The position numbers were made by a program, and so were the translations under genes. This document shows positions 9,759 through 18,314 of a stretch of 64,000 bases of DNA, piece by piece. The notes under the pieces were generated by a model. It was not told the DNA's origin. It saw only the letters and a list, made by a program, of their open reading frames with translations, and made no database searches. The stretch's first letter is position 1; every line of letters starts with the position of its first letter. Source of the stretch: Plebeiibacterium marinum (GTDB taxonomy: Bacteria > Bacteroidota > Bacteroidia > Bacteroidales > Marinilabiliaceae); contig NZ_JAPDPI010000021.1 of the NCBI RefSeq assembly GCF_026013615.1, positions 32,647 through 96,646 of the forward strand. The letters run 5' to 3'.

Positions 9759-10814
9759 TTATTTATTAAGGACTTTTATTTTTGAGCGATTTTTAAGAGT
9801 CTCAAAACCCTTAATTATCAAACGTTCTTCCACTCTGAGGCCGTCTACAACTTCTATCCGGTCCTCATGCTCCATTCCGGTAGTTATTCTTCTTTCACGA
9901 GCTTCATCTCCTCTTGCTACAAAAACCACTTTACCATAATCGCGCACAAGGATAGCATCCTTTGAAATTACGATAACACTGTCCTTTTTATCAATAACAA
10001 TATCCGCTTTTACAAACATACCGGGACGCAGTTTTACCTCAGGATTATTGATATACACCCTGCCTTTAAAAGTTCTGGAGTCGATATCAATGGCTGGGGA
10101 TATCTCTTTTAATAAACCCGTGAGAGTATCCTCCGGTAAGGCATAATTTGTAATTTGAGTTTCCTGATTTAACGATACCTTAGCAATTTGACTTTCCGGC
10201 AACATCAAATCCATTATCATTTTTCGATAACTCATTATTTGCAATACTTCCTGACTTTGCGCAATTTTTACCCCTTGAGAAAAATAGGGCAAATCAGTAA
10301 TTAATCCGTCAAAAGGAGCTGTAACCTCTATTTTTTCCAATTGAATCAATGCATTTTCATAAGTTTTGCGTGCGGTAATCAACTGCTTTTCGCCTTCAAC
10401 TTTTTCGCGCAAAGTAACCCCACCTTTTTCATACAACGCCACTTGTTTTTGGTATTCCATTTCAGAAATATCCAAATCAAGTTTTGCACCTTCAATATTT
10501 ATATTGTTTTCATTCTCTTTATCAACAATCTTAATAATCACCTCTCCCTTTTTCACAACATCGCCCATTTTATATTTTTTCCCTGTACGGGGGTTTATTT
10601 GCAGATAATAATCTCCTGCAGCATTATTGGTAAGCAATGTTTCATATTCCGACATTATTGTCCCGGTAGCTGTAAAAACGTCCTGGATACTACCCGTTGT
10701 TAACTCTTCAACAGTTACAGGGATGGCTATATCTGCCTTAAATTTATCTTGCCTGTTATCACACGAAAACAGGGAAAGGGCAAGTAATACTATTAATAGA
10801 TTTTTTTGTATCAT
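9759..10814 (-). CDS. RND efflux membrane fusion lipoprotein (periplasmic adaptor)
   Basis: A 351-residue protein starting with a lipoprotein signal, LLALSLFSCDN, with the lipidated Cys near residue 18. The family layout follows: an N-terminal beta-barrel strand (TVEELTTGSIQDVFTATGTI), a lipoyl half-motif (GDVVKKGEVIIKIV), a helical hairpin around residues 95-150, the second lipoyl half (VTAPFDGLITDL), and a beta-barrel/membrane-proximal domain ending in GLRVEERLIIKGF. It would bridge the RND pump to the TolC-like channel. The gene lies 5 bases after the TolC gene and 4 bases before the RND gene. Confidence 0.93.
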   Translation of the reverse strand: MIQKNLLIVLLALSLFSCDNRQDKFKADIAIPVTVEELTTGSIQDVFTATGTIMSEYETLLTNNAAGDYYLQINPRTGKKYKMGDVVKKGEVIIKIVDKENENNINIEGAKLDLDISEMEYQKQVALYEKGGVTLREKVEGEKQLITARKTYENALIQLEKIEVTAPFDGLITDLPYFSQGVKIAQSQEVLQIMSYRKMIMDLMLPESQIAKVSLNQETQITNYALPEDTLTGLLKEISPAIDIDSRTFKGRVYINNPEVKLRPGMFVKADIVIDKKDSVIVISKDAILVRDYGKVVFVARGDEARERRITTGMEHEDRIEVVDGLRVEERLIIKGFETLKNRSKIKVLNK

Positions 10815-10819
10815 GATGG

Positions 10820-12307
10820 TTATTTTTTGTTTTTTGGAGAGAAATTAGGAGCTACTTCTTTATTGTTTTCAAAATCGTACATCGATTGAATCTTCATATT
10901 TAGTAGCTCAAGTTTGTAATTGATAATGGCATTTGTTAACGCATTTTTGTTTTGAGTTAACTGATTTTGAACCAAGTTTAAATCCATACTGGTTAAATCA
11001 CCATTTTTATATTTTTCAAGGTTGATTTCATAAGTCAATTGGGCATTCTCTACATTTTTCCTCGAAATCTCAATCTGAATCAATAAGTTTTGAAGACTTC
11101 GGTATACCTGACGGATATTTAGCTTTATATCAATTTCTTCATCGCGCAAGTCGTTTTGGTTCATTTCTAATGCAGCCCTTGATGCCTTCATCCTGGCTTT
11201 CTTCTCTCCCCAATCCCATAGCGGAATCGTTAATCCTAAAGAAATATTCTGACTATTGGTTTGATCCTGAAAAACATCTGATAAGGCTTCATCTTGTCCA
11301 AACAAACCGAGTTCCAGACTCAAATCGCCTTTAAATTCGTTAGAAGCATTAGTCCGGATCAAGTCAAATTGTCCCTGCTCAATGGCAATCTCCCTCTGAC
11401 GAATTTCCATCCGGTTGTCAACACCTGACTTTATGGCCTTACTCACATCAATATCTACCGGGAGAACAGAAACGTCCGCCAGCACCATAATTTCCTCTTC
11501 AAGAGGAATACCTAACATTTGTTTGAAATTATCTTTATCATTTTCAAAGGTAACCTGATCATTTTGCATACTGGATTTACTCGAAAGCAAATCCAGTTCT
11601 GACTGATAAAGCTCTTCTTTAGCAACCAAACCACCCTCAACTTTATTTTTAATGATTTCGTGACTTTGGTTACGGCTCTGATAATCTTCGGTGGAGACAT
11701 TCAGTTCCATTTGCGATTGGTACACTTTATAAAAAGCCTGGGTCACCATATTCTCAACGCTTAATTCTTGCAAAGCGTAATTAAGGCTGGCATTTTCATA
11801 GGCCAGCTCCAACTCCTTTAACTGAAGTTTGGTTTGATTATAGGTAAAAAGAGGCTGATCCAATCGTAAGCTCAGATTATTGGTAAAACCATCAAAACCA
11901 GAGCTACCCATATTACTTGTACTTGTATTTTCACGATAACTGAAGGTATTATTTAATGATATTACCCCGTCGGTAAACAATATAGGTTGTGTCACTCTGA
12001 AGTTCCCTAAACTGGTATAGTCTTCAACAGTATACCATTGCGAAAGCTGACTATTAAACTCCCGGTTCTTAGAGTATTCCAGAGGAGTAATATTCAAACT
12101 AAAATTAGATTTTAGAGAAGCTCTTTGGGCCTTTAAGTTATGCTCACTCTGAACCAATGAAAGCTTAACGTTCTGCATCCTGGGACTAAACTGATATGCT
12201 TGTTCCAGAGCCTGCTGCAGTGATAAAATCCTTTGGGCATCAGTACTAATTCCCATTACAACAAATGCAATTAAGAATAAGTATTTCGCGTTTTTAAATC
12301 GCATCAT
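10820..12307 (-). CDS. TolC-family outer membrane efflux protein
   Basis: This 495-residue protein begins with a signal peptide (FLIAFVVMGISTDAQ) followed by ILSLQQALEQAYQFSPRMQ, the typical TolC start. Two repeats of long helices with strands follow, including ENASLNYALQELSVENMVTQ and EINLEKYKNGDLTSMDLN, the latter a strong OEP-family motif near the C-terminus. It would form the trimeric outer-membrane exit duct for the RND pumps and possibly for the ABC systems nearby. It is the only outer-membrane channel in the 17-kb cluster. The gene lies 84 bases downstream of the golvesin-domain permease, with an imperfect hairpin in the gap. Confidence 0.93.
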   Translation of the reverse strand: MMRFKNAKYLFLIAFVVMGISTDAQRILSLQQALEQAYQFSPRMQNVKLSLVQSEHNLKAQRASLKSNFSLNITPLEYSKNREFNSQLSQWYTVEDYTSLGNFRVTQPILFTDGVISLNNTFSYRENTSTSNMGSSGFDGFTNNLSLRLDQPLFTYNQTKLQLKELELAYENASLNYALQELSVENMVTQAFYKVYQSQMELNVSTEDYQSRNQSHEIIKNKVEGGLVAKEELYQSELDLLSSKSSMQNDQVTFENDKDNFKQMLGIPLEEEIMVLADVSVLPVDIDVSKAIKSGVDNRMEIRQREIAIEQGQFDLIRTNASNEFKGDLSLELGLFGQDEALSDVFQDQTNSQNISLGLTIPLWDWGEKKARMKASRAALEMNQNDLRDEEIDIKLNIRQVYRSLQNLLIQIEISRKNVENAQLTYEINLEKYKNGDLTSMDLNLVQNQLTQNKNALTNAIINYKLELLNMKIQSMYDFENNKEVAPNFSPKNKK

Positions 12308-12347
12308 TTTATTTTTAAATTATGTTTGATTTTTCAATATTCAGAAC

Positions 12348-12376
12348 CCCAATAGCTATTGCATAATAGCTTTGGG
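12348..12376 (-). other. Imperfect inverted repeat between permease and tolC-like gene
   Basis: CCCAATAGCTATT (12348-12360) and AATAGCTTTGGG (12365-12376) can pair around a GCAT loop with one bulge. No run of T follows on the minus strand, so it is not a clear terminator. It could moderate expression between the ABC and RND parts of the cluster or stabilise a processed transcript end (inference). Confidence 0.4.
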
Positions 12377-12391
12377 AATTCAACCTCTTTA

Positions 12392-15300
12392 TTAAAGCTT
12401 CTCCCATTTTACAGCATCAGCAACCACAACCCTTCGTGCAGATTTATCCGAAAGCTCAACAACAGCCTCTCCATCAGAAAAATAGAATTCCCCCAATAAT
12501 TCCCATGTTGAATTATCTTTTTCTACAGCAACGGATACTATTTCTTCACCATCATCATGAAATACCGTATATTCATATGAGCCCTCTTGCCTTTCTCTTC
12601 TAAAAGAGCCTGTCCTCTGGGAAGGAACCCGGGCATAAACATTATAACGTCCACTTTCTTGCAGATGGGCCTTAAATTGAGCCCTCGCATTCCCGTCTCC
12701 TGACTTTTTATAAGTATATGATTTTATATACTTTCCAAACGACTGAGATTCCAGAACCTTTGTCCACCTGCTTGCCGGATGCCATGGAAACAGCGTTTTA
12801 TATTCAAATCCCTCTTCGGCTTTTTCTACATCCATTCTGGATAACAAAATCTCTTTTAAGGTCTTTCGACCTTTGTTATTCACCACTGAAAAACCAGGAT
12901 CCTCATTATCAACAACAATTTCATTATCCCTGATATACTTTACATCTCCTTTCAGATCTTTTATACCGGTAAATGTTTTTAATCCTTTTGGAGCTTCCTC
13001 AAAATCTGCTAAAAAGAAACGATTATCTGAAGGAACATTCTCCGATAAGTAGGTATGCACAGACATCATCCTTGGGGCTTGGCTAAGAATAATACCTATT
13101 TGAGCATGTTGTCCTTTTTTAACCAGGTAAATATCTTCGTATGAAGCATTCATTCCTCCTCCTCCCGGAGGTCCCCCACCTGGACGTGGAGGACCAGAAC
13201 GACGTCCCCCGCCAAACAAAGATGCCTTGATCATTCCATCAACTTCACCCACATTAGCAACTTCCAGACTAATAAAATAACTCTCCTTTTTGTTATCTTT
13301 AAACTTATATATTTTGCTTTCCCCAAAAATAAAAGCTGGTAATTTTATCACTGAACTTTTATTTAATTCATTCTCACCTGAGTCATCACCAATATAGTCA
13401 GTCAACTCGGAAGCGTTTATTGCCTCCCCTTTAAATTTGCCCAACAAACTATCTACAAAGTTTTCAAAATTTTCTATCCCAACTTTTTGTTGTGCTGAAG
13501 CAAATTTTCCATTACCAACAGTAAGGATAATATCTGCTATACTTATCTTCAAGTCCTCTTCATCAACCAGGTGAGCCAAACTTTCCGTATTGCTTTTTAA
13601 GAAAAGAATAGATTTATCATTCCCCGACAAACTCCCAAAACGGTTAAATGAAGAATGAATACGGGATTGCATATATGATTCCATACACATATTTATAAAC
13701 GGCAACTCCTTTTCTTTTATGGAATATGAATAGTTATAAAATAACGGAAATATAGAATAAGCACTCCAATTACTTACAGATCGCCCTGCATCTGCTTCAT
13801 TTCGGAAGAAAAACCGTCGCTCCTTTGGAATAGCAAATGTATTCCCTATTAAATTCATAAACAGATTGGCTTCCATTTCCTTAGGTAGCATCTCTGTTCC
13901 TTCCCTTTTATTATCTCTTTCTTGCCGATTTTTTGAATGAGCCAGATTAAACTCATTTATACCCAAGCCCTTTTCCGGTATCAGTACCATTTCCGGACTG
14001 GTGTTTTCATTTATCAGAGCCCAGCTTCTATAATAGGAATAAAAATGAAGGGGAACCTCCACAAAAGTGAGCCTTTTATACGGATACGGCACTCCTAACT
14101 TCCTTTCAAAATCACCTTTTATTTCTGAAATAAGATTAGGTAGTGTGTCACCCAGGTTTTCAAAATACTTAGTAAAAAAGTCATTATCCTGCTTAACCAG
14201 ATATGAATATTTAACAGAATCCACTTCTATAGATTTACCTGTAAACTCAGAACCAATTAAAGACAACTTTGAATATTTGGCATCTCCTTTAAAAACTGTC
14301 CAATCACCATCATATGATTCTTCTCCCTGAGAAAGATACTTTATACCCGTAATCCCCTTAATCTTTATATCAGATGTAAAAAAACGGGTAATCCTATGTG
14401 CATTTCGATCTGCAACTACCGGATACCAAAAATTTTCACTTGTTAGCAAAAGATATTGGTTGCTGACAAACAGCGAACTTTTACCAGCCAACAATGGATC
14501 ATAACGGTGTAATCCCTCCCTCTTTTCTTTATCAAGATCAAAATATGCAAGGTCGTCATTGGGCTTACCAGTATACTCAATATTTAGTTTAAGCGTATCC
14601 TTATTGTTATAATTATAAAATACAGTAAGAAAATTCAAGTTTTGATTATATTCAAGACTCTCGCCATTTGTTTTTACAGAGCTAACAATTAGTCCGTTAT
14701 TAAAATAAAACTTCAGTTCCTTAATACTTTCTAAACTCTCATCTTTTACAACACAAATCTCGGTGGCTCCGGCAATTGTCTTTTGCCTGTGTTGTAATTC
14801 AATATTATAATGAACTATTTTATAACCTGCATCAATAGGTAATTGCTTCTCAAGCTGAGCAAAACTCTCAATCTGTTTTTCCAACCTAAATTGATGCTGC
14901 AGGTAATTTCCTATTAAACTCAAGCCCAAAAACAGAAATAAGAACGAAGGTATCAGCGCTACGCTTTTCCCTCTTTTTGTTTGAGAAAGCCTTGACAATT
15001 TAAATACAGTAAAAAACATCAGGGAAATACCTAATATAAAATATCCTATACGCACAGATGCTATTTGGAATAAATTTCCCAAACCTACATAATCAGAATA
15101 TGCCATAGGACTAAAAAAACCTATAAAATCCCACGACCCATAATGATTACCTTTAAGATAGAACAAGTTAGTTGCTATATATCCAAGAACAAGGATAAAA
15201 GTAATGGCTTGATTCTTTACCAACTGCATTACAAAAAATGACAATCCAAGCACAAACATCAATGTTGGTAAGGATACTATTAATGGGTATATCAGATAAG

Positions 15301-15733
15301 TTATAGCACTGAATCCTGCATCCGTACTTATAATATTAATAATGAAAGTAAAAAGCAGTACCAATAAATTCAATCCCCCAAAAACATAAAATATACCCAG
15401 AGTTTTGCCAAATACATATTCAAAATTCGACATACTACGAACATATATTACTTCTGTAGTATCCAGTTTCTTGTCTCTACTCAGAAAATCGGATGATAAG
15501 AATACTGCTATTATGGATTGCACAATATTTAATATCCATAAATTCATGTATACCAATCCCCCGGGCATCATCCTGTCAGCAAAATTGAACCTGCCTATTT
15601 CTGTTGAAGCAACTATATTGAAAAAAAGAAGAAAGGCTATAACGATTGCTGAAAATATTCTAAAAAACCAGCTGCGCAATAAGGTCTTTACCTCAAATTT
15701 TGCAACTATAAAAATGGGTTTATTACTACTCAT
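12392..15733 (-). CDS. ABC-2 permease fused to degenerate M1-peptidase region and golvesin-type C-terminal domain
   Basis: This 1113-residue protein has three parts. Residues 1 to about 285 carry six or seven hydrophobic segments typical of ABC-2 permeases, ending in FLFLFLGLSLIGNYL. About 290-800 resembles the ABC permease/M1 aminopeptidase fusions of Bacteroidota, with an N-terminal beta domain (YKIVHYNIELQHRQKTIAGA) and PYPYKRLTFVEVP before the catalytic area. No HEXXH zinc site is present; the equivalent area reads EANLFMNLIGNTFAIPKE, so the peptidase should be inactive. After a Gly/Pro-rich linker (GPPRPGGGPPGGGG), the last 110 residues read SGRYNVYARVPSQ...YTVFHDDGEE...WELLGEFYF...VVVADAVKW, a golvesin/xanthan-lyase-type beta domain. 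The start overlaps the stop of the ATPase gene by four bases (ATGA). The extracytoplasmic part is likely periplasmic. Confidence 0.85.
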   Translation of the reverse strand: MSSNKPIFIVAKFEVKTLLRSWFFRIFSAIVIAFLLFFNIVASTEIGRFNFADRMMPGGLVYMNLWILNIVQSIIAVFLSSDFLSRDKKLDTTEVIYVRSMSNFEYVFGKTLGIFYVFGGLNLLVLLFTFIINIISTDAGFSAITYLIYPLIVSLPTLMFVLGLSFFVMQLVKNQAITFILVLGYIATNLFYLKGNHYGSWDFIGFFSPMAYSDYVGLGNLFQIASVRIGYFILGISLMFFTVFKLSRLSQTKRGKSVALIPSFLFLFLGLSLIGNYLQHQFRLEKQIESFAQLEKQLPIDAGYKIVHYNIELQHRQKTIAGATEICVVKDESLESIKELKFYFNNGLIVSSVKTNGESLEYNQNLNFLTVFYNYNNKDTLKLNIEYTGKPNDDLAYFDLDKEKREGLHRYDPLLAGKSSLFVSNQYLLLTSENFWYPVVADRNAHRITRFFTSDIKIKGITGIKYLSQGEESYDGDWTVFKGDAKYSKLSLIGSEFTGKSIEVDSVKYSYLVKQDNDFFTKYFENLGDTLPNLISEIKGDFERKLGVPYPYKRLTFVEVPLHFYSYYRSWALINENTSPEMVLIPEKGLGINEFNLAHSKNRQERDNKREGTEMLPKEMEANLFMNLIGNTFAIPKERRFFFRNEADAGRSVSNWSAYSIFPLFYNYSYSIKEKELPFINMCMESYMQSRIHSSFNRFGSLSGNDKSILFLKSNTESLAHLVDEEDLKISIADIILTVGNGKFASAQQKVGIENFENFVDSLLGKFKGEAINASELTDYIGDDSGENELNKSSVIKLPAFIFGESKIYKFKDNKKESYFISLEVANVGEVDGMIKASLFGGGRRSGPPRPGGGPPGGGGMNASYEDIYLVKKGQHAQIGIILSQAPRMMSVHTYLSENVPSDNRFFLADFEEAPKGLKTFTGIKDLKGDVKYIRDNEIVVDNEDPGFSVVNNKGRKTLKEILLSRMDVEKAEEGFEYKTLFPWHPASRWTKVLESQSFGKYIKSYTYKKSGDGNARAQFKAHLQESGRYNVYARVPSQRTGSFRRERQEGSYEYTVFHDDGEEIVSVAVEKDNSTWELLGEFYFSDGEAVVELSDKSARRVVVADAVKWEKL

Positions 15734-16623
15734 GGCCGGTTAAATTTATTTGATTCGTACTCCATAAAATATACATAAGCATGTTCCAGATTTGGCATAA
15801 TATTTTCCCCTTGAAAACCATTTGCACTAGGAGAAATCAATTCCACCTCATAACCATTAGCCCCCGGTATGGTAGTAATTACCGGATACTTCTGCTTAAT
15901 GTCTTCCATATCATCAAAAGCCACCTGTGTTTTCCATACTTTACCTTCTGAAAGCCTGATAAACTCATCCGGACTTCCAGTAAACTGAATTTGCCCTTCG
16001 TTTAATAAGGCCATTTGGTTACAAGTACTGGAAATATCGCCAACAATATGGGTTGAGAGAATAATTATCACATCTTTTTGACTTAAATCAGCCAGAATAT
16101 TCCTAAAACGTATTCGTTCTTCGGGATCTAATCCTGTTGTTGGCTCATCCACAATAACAATTTTTGGGTCACCTACAATTGCCTGTGCAATGCCAAGCCT
16201 TCTTTTCATCCCCCCTGACAACTTACCCGCAAAACGGTTTCTCACTTCAAATAGCCCTACATCTTCAAGTAGCCGCTCCACCTCATCCCTTCTTTCTTTA
16301 CGACTATTTATACCTGCTAATGAGGCAGCATAATCAAGAAATTCATATGTTTTAAGCTTTGCAAAAAAACGAAAATCCTGGGGCAAATACCCCATCATGG
16401 CCCTTACTTGTTTACGGTTTTTTTCCAGGTCAGCACCATTAACTTTAATAGTTCCGCTTGAGGGTTCAAGTAAAGTAACCAATATTTTCATTAAGGTAGA
16501 TTTACCTGCACCATTAGGGCCAAGCAAACCAAACATCCCTGAATTTATATCCAATGATACATTTTTAAGCGCCTGATGTTTGTTTTTATAAATCTTATTA
16601 AGATTTTGAATAGATATATCCAA
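15730..16623 (-). CDS. ABC transporter ATP-binding protein
   Basis: A 297-residue ATPase: SIQNLNKIYKNKHQ with the A-loop tyrosine, Walker A GPNGAGKST near residue 38, Q-loop GYLPQDF, signature LSGGMKRRLGIAQ, Walker B IVIVDEPTTGLDP and switch STHIVGD. A C-terminal extension of about 80 residues (GKVWKTQVAFDDMEDI) matches the extension of the ATPase in the chimera at 1871. The start codon must be TTG: there is no upstream in-frame ATG and the next internal Met lies next to Walker A. It overlaps the downstream permease by four bases and is certainly its energising subunit. Confidence 0.92.
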   Translation of the reverse strand: MDISIQNLNKIYKNKHQALKNVSLDINSGMFGLLGPNGAGKSTLMKILVTLLEPSSGTIKVNGADLEKNRKQVRAMMGYLPQDFRFFAKLKTYEFLDYAASLAGINSRKERRDEVERLLEDVGLFEVRNRFAGKLSGGMKRRLGIAQAIVGDPKIVIVDEPTTGLDPEERIRFRNILADLSQKDVIIILSTHIVGDISSTCNQMALLNEGQIQFTGSPDEFIRLSEGKVWKTQVAFDDMEDIKQKYPVITTIPGANGYEVELISPSANGFQGENIMPNLEHAYVYFMEYESNKFNRP

Positions 16624-16728
16624 TGTTTTAGGTTTTATGGAATAGAAACAATCTGGTTTTGAAAATTCTGAATAAATATAAACTAATTAGTTTAAACATT
16701 CATTTTTATTTTATACTTCAACTAAAAA

Positions 16729-16754
16729 CCTGTCTGTTTATTGTAACAGACAGG
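16729..16754 (-). terminator. Rho-independent terminator after spy-like gene
   Basis: A perfect 10-bp stem, CCTGTCTGTT / AACAGACAGG, with a 6-base loop, has T-runs on both sides. On the minus strand it follows the Spy-like gene by about 65 bases and precedes the ABC ATPase gene, so it divides the minus-strand cluster into a sensor unit and an export unit. Confidence 0.8.
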
Positions 16755-16819
16755 CTTTTTCATTCATCTACAATACAAAAACGTTAAAGAGTAACGGTTA
16801 GTATACTTCAATACATATT

Positions 16820-17377
16820 CTATCCAAATATTTCCGTTTTTTCTTTTAAGGGGCATTCCTTTTTATTATACTGATCAGGAGCACTTTTCACTACCGTGCG
16901 TTTACCTTTGTGCATCCGGTGCTTCATCATTTGCCCATCTCCTCGTTTTGCTTTGTTTCCAAACATTTTACCTGCATGGGCATCAAACAACACCTTTTGC
17001 TCATCAGTTAAAATGCCTCGTAGTTTTTGCTTGTGAGCAAATTTCTTTTTAGCCATTTTTGTTTTTAAACTACCAATCTCATCCAATAAACTATTCACCT
17101 TTTTTGTATCAACATTATCCCCGGTTGATATCATATTTAGTTCTGCCGTCTTTACCTTTATTTCGTTTTTAATTGGAGTCATTTCCTTCATTAATTCAAG
17201 TCTGAAGGTTTTTATCTGCTCTTGTTGCTCATCTGACAGGTTTAATCCCCCCCTGTGCAAACCTCTATCATCTTGAAATCTTTCATGTCCCGTACATTGG
17301 CCAATTGCTGTACTTCCTATAATTACAAACAGCAGCGTAATTACCACATAACTTTTCAAAAATTCTAATGTTCTCAT
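16820..17377 (-). CDS. Spy/CpxP-like periplasmic LTxxQ-family protein
   Basis: A 185-residue protein with an N-terminal signal peptide (VVITLLFVIIGSTAIGQ) and a helical, highly charged mature part. Two LTxxQ-like motifs can be seen, LSDEQQEQI and LTDEQKVLF, separated by a long helix, as in Spy, CpxP and ZraP. A basic, His/Met-containing tail follows (MMKHRMHKGKR). These proteins act as periplasmic chaperones or metal-responsive sensors. The gene lies 25 bases after the CnrX-like gene, and a strong terminator follows it. The exact ligand or client is unknown. Confidence 0.8.
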   Translation of the reverse strand: MRTLEFLKSYVVITLLFVIIGSTAIGQCTGHERFQDDRGLHRGGLNLSDEQQEQIKTFRLELMKEMTPIKNEIKVKTAELNMISTGDNVDTKKVNSLLDEIGSLKTKMAKKKFAHKQKLRGILTDEQKVLFDAHAGKMFGNKAKRGDGQMMKHRMHKGKRTVVKSAPDQYNKKECPLKEKTEIFG

Positions 17378-17402
17378 AATTCAATATTTTTAGTCTAAAC
17401 CT

Positions 17403-17894
17403 TTACTTAACTCCCCGTTTATCCCCCCTTCTTTTATCCCAACGGTGGAAACGTTTTACCATCATTGAAGTTATTGAATCAAAACCTTCCTTTTGATCGT
17501 CGTTGCATACCTCACGTAAAGATTTAAAATGATTAAATGTTGCTTTTTCTATTAACATTTTATTTCTTCCCAACACTTCAAAAAGTGAATCTCCGGCAGA
17601 ACCATTATTCTCATAGCTTTCTATCAACAAACGTCTGCTATTTTCAATTTCAGCATTTAATTCCCCTATCTCCTTAAAATAGCTCTTCCTTTGTTTTTCA
17701 AATTCAGCCTGCTGATCTGGTGTCAATTGAAGTTCTTCAAAAAAAGCATTTTTACCTTCATGCCTGTTGTCTTTTCTATGCTTTATCTGTTCAATTACCG
17801 ATGGCACCTTTGGCTTTTCCCACCAAAAACGCCACGAAAAAACATTTAAAACAATCAACAACCCAATAATTATATGATAATATCTATTTTTCAT
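17403..17894 (-). CDS. Membrane-anchored CnrX-like periplasmic sensor (heavy-metal-resistance/LTxxQ family)
   Basis: 163 residues with one N-terminal anchor (YYHIIIGLLIVLNVFSW) and a periplasmic helical domain that begins FFEELQLTPDQQAEFEKQR. This single LTPDQQ motif with an uncleaved anchor is the layout of CnrX/Metal_resist proteins, which in Cupriavidus control the anti-sigma factor CnrY and so the ECF sigma factor CnrH. Here the gene is six bases after an anti-sigma-like gene and just downstream of an ECF sigma gene, the same functional order. The metal ligands of CnrX are not obviously conserved, so the signal may be envelope stress rather than metal (inference). Confidence 0.75.
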   Translation of the reverse strand: MKNRYYHIIIGLLIVLNVFSWRFWWEKPKVPSVIEQIKHRKDNRHEGKNAFFEELQLTPDQQAEFEKQRKSYFKEIGELNAEIENSRRLLIESYENNGSAGDSLFEVLGRNKMLIEKATFNHFKSLREVCNDDQKEGFDSITSMMVKRFHRWDKRRGDKRGVK

Positions 17895-17900
17895 TTACCG

Positions 17901-18245
17901 CTATTTAACTTCATAATTACCTGTCAACAAATCCTCGGAATACATAAAATCATTCGAAGCATATATATACTCCGAACCAGCATCTTCAATACTTTCATCC
18001 AACGACATATCTGAATCTGAATTATTAAAGAAGTAAAAATTTGCAACATTTATTAAAATAAACAGTGCAAATGCTGGTCTGATTATATATGACAAAATGG
18101 AAATGCCAGCCCGAACATCATCCAACTGCTCCACTTTACCCATAACCCTGGTTGTAAAAAACGGAGAAGCCTTAATCTCCCCATGTTTTTTATTACCTAC
18201 CTTAAATACCTGATCTAATTCCCGATCCAATCTTTCATTTTTCAT
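17901..18245 (-). CDS. Probable membrane anti-sigma factor
   Basis: 114 residues: about 50 cytosolic residues rich in charge (MKNERLDRELDQVFKVGNKK), one membrane segment (ISILSYIIRPAFALFILINV) and a short acidic periplasmic tail (DMSLDESIEDAGSEY). No named domain is recognisable, but size, topology and position directly after the ECF sigma gene and before a periplasmic sensor fit an anti-sigma factor. The 69-base gap to the sigma gene carries an ATGACGT motif also found upstream of the sigma gene. Confidence 0.65.
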   Translation of the reverse strand: MKNERLDRELDQVFKVGNKKHGEIKASPFFTTRVMGKVEQLDDVRAGISILSYIIRPAFALFILINVANFYFFNNSDSDMSLDESIEDAGSEYIYASNDFMYSEDLLTGNYEVK

Positions 18246-18280
18246 AACTCAACCTCCCGGTTTCTTTATCTACATAACCT

Positions 18281-18300
18281 TAGACGATAACGTCATTAAA
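18281..18300 (-). promoter_or_regulatory. ATGACGT-type motif upstream of anti-sigma gene
   Basis: Read on the minus strand, TTTAATGACGTTATCGTCTA stands about 40 bases before the anti-sigma start and includes the 4-bp inverted repeat GACG-ATAA-CGTC. The same ATGACGT core stands before the sigma gene, at 18921. A shared operator or ECF promoter element is possible. This is judged from only two copies. Confidence 0.3.
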
Positions 18301-18314
18301 TTCCTTCGGATCAA

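Noticed and set aside
12348..12376. Rho-independent terminator between the fusion permease and the TolC gene
   Set aside because: The stem is imperfect and no T-run follows on the minus strand; kept only as an inverted repeat.
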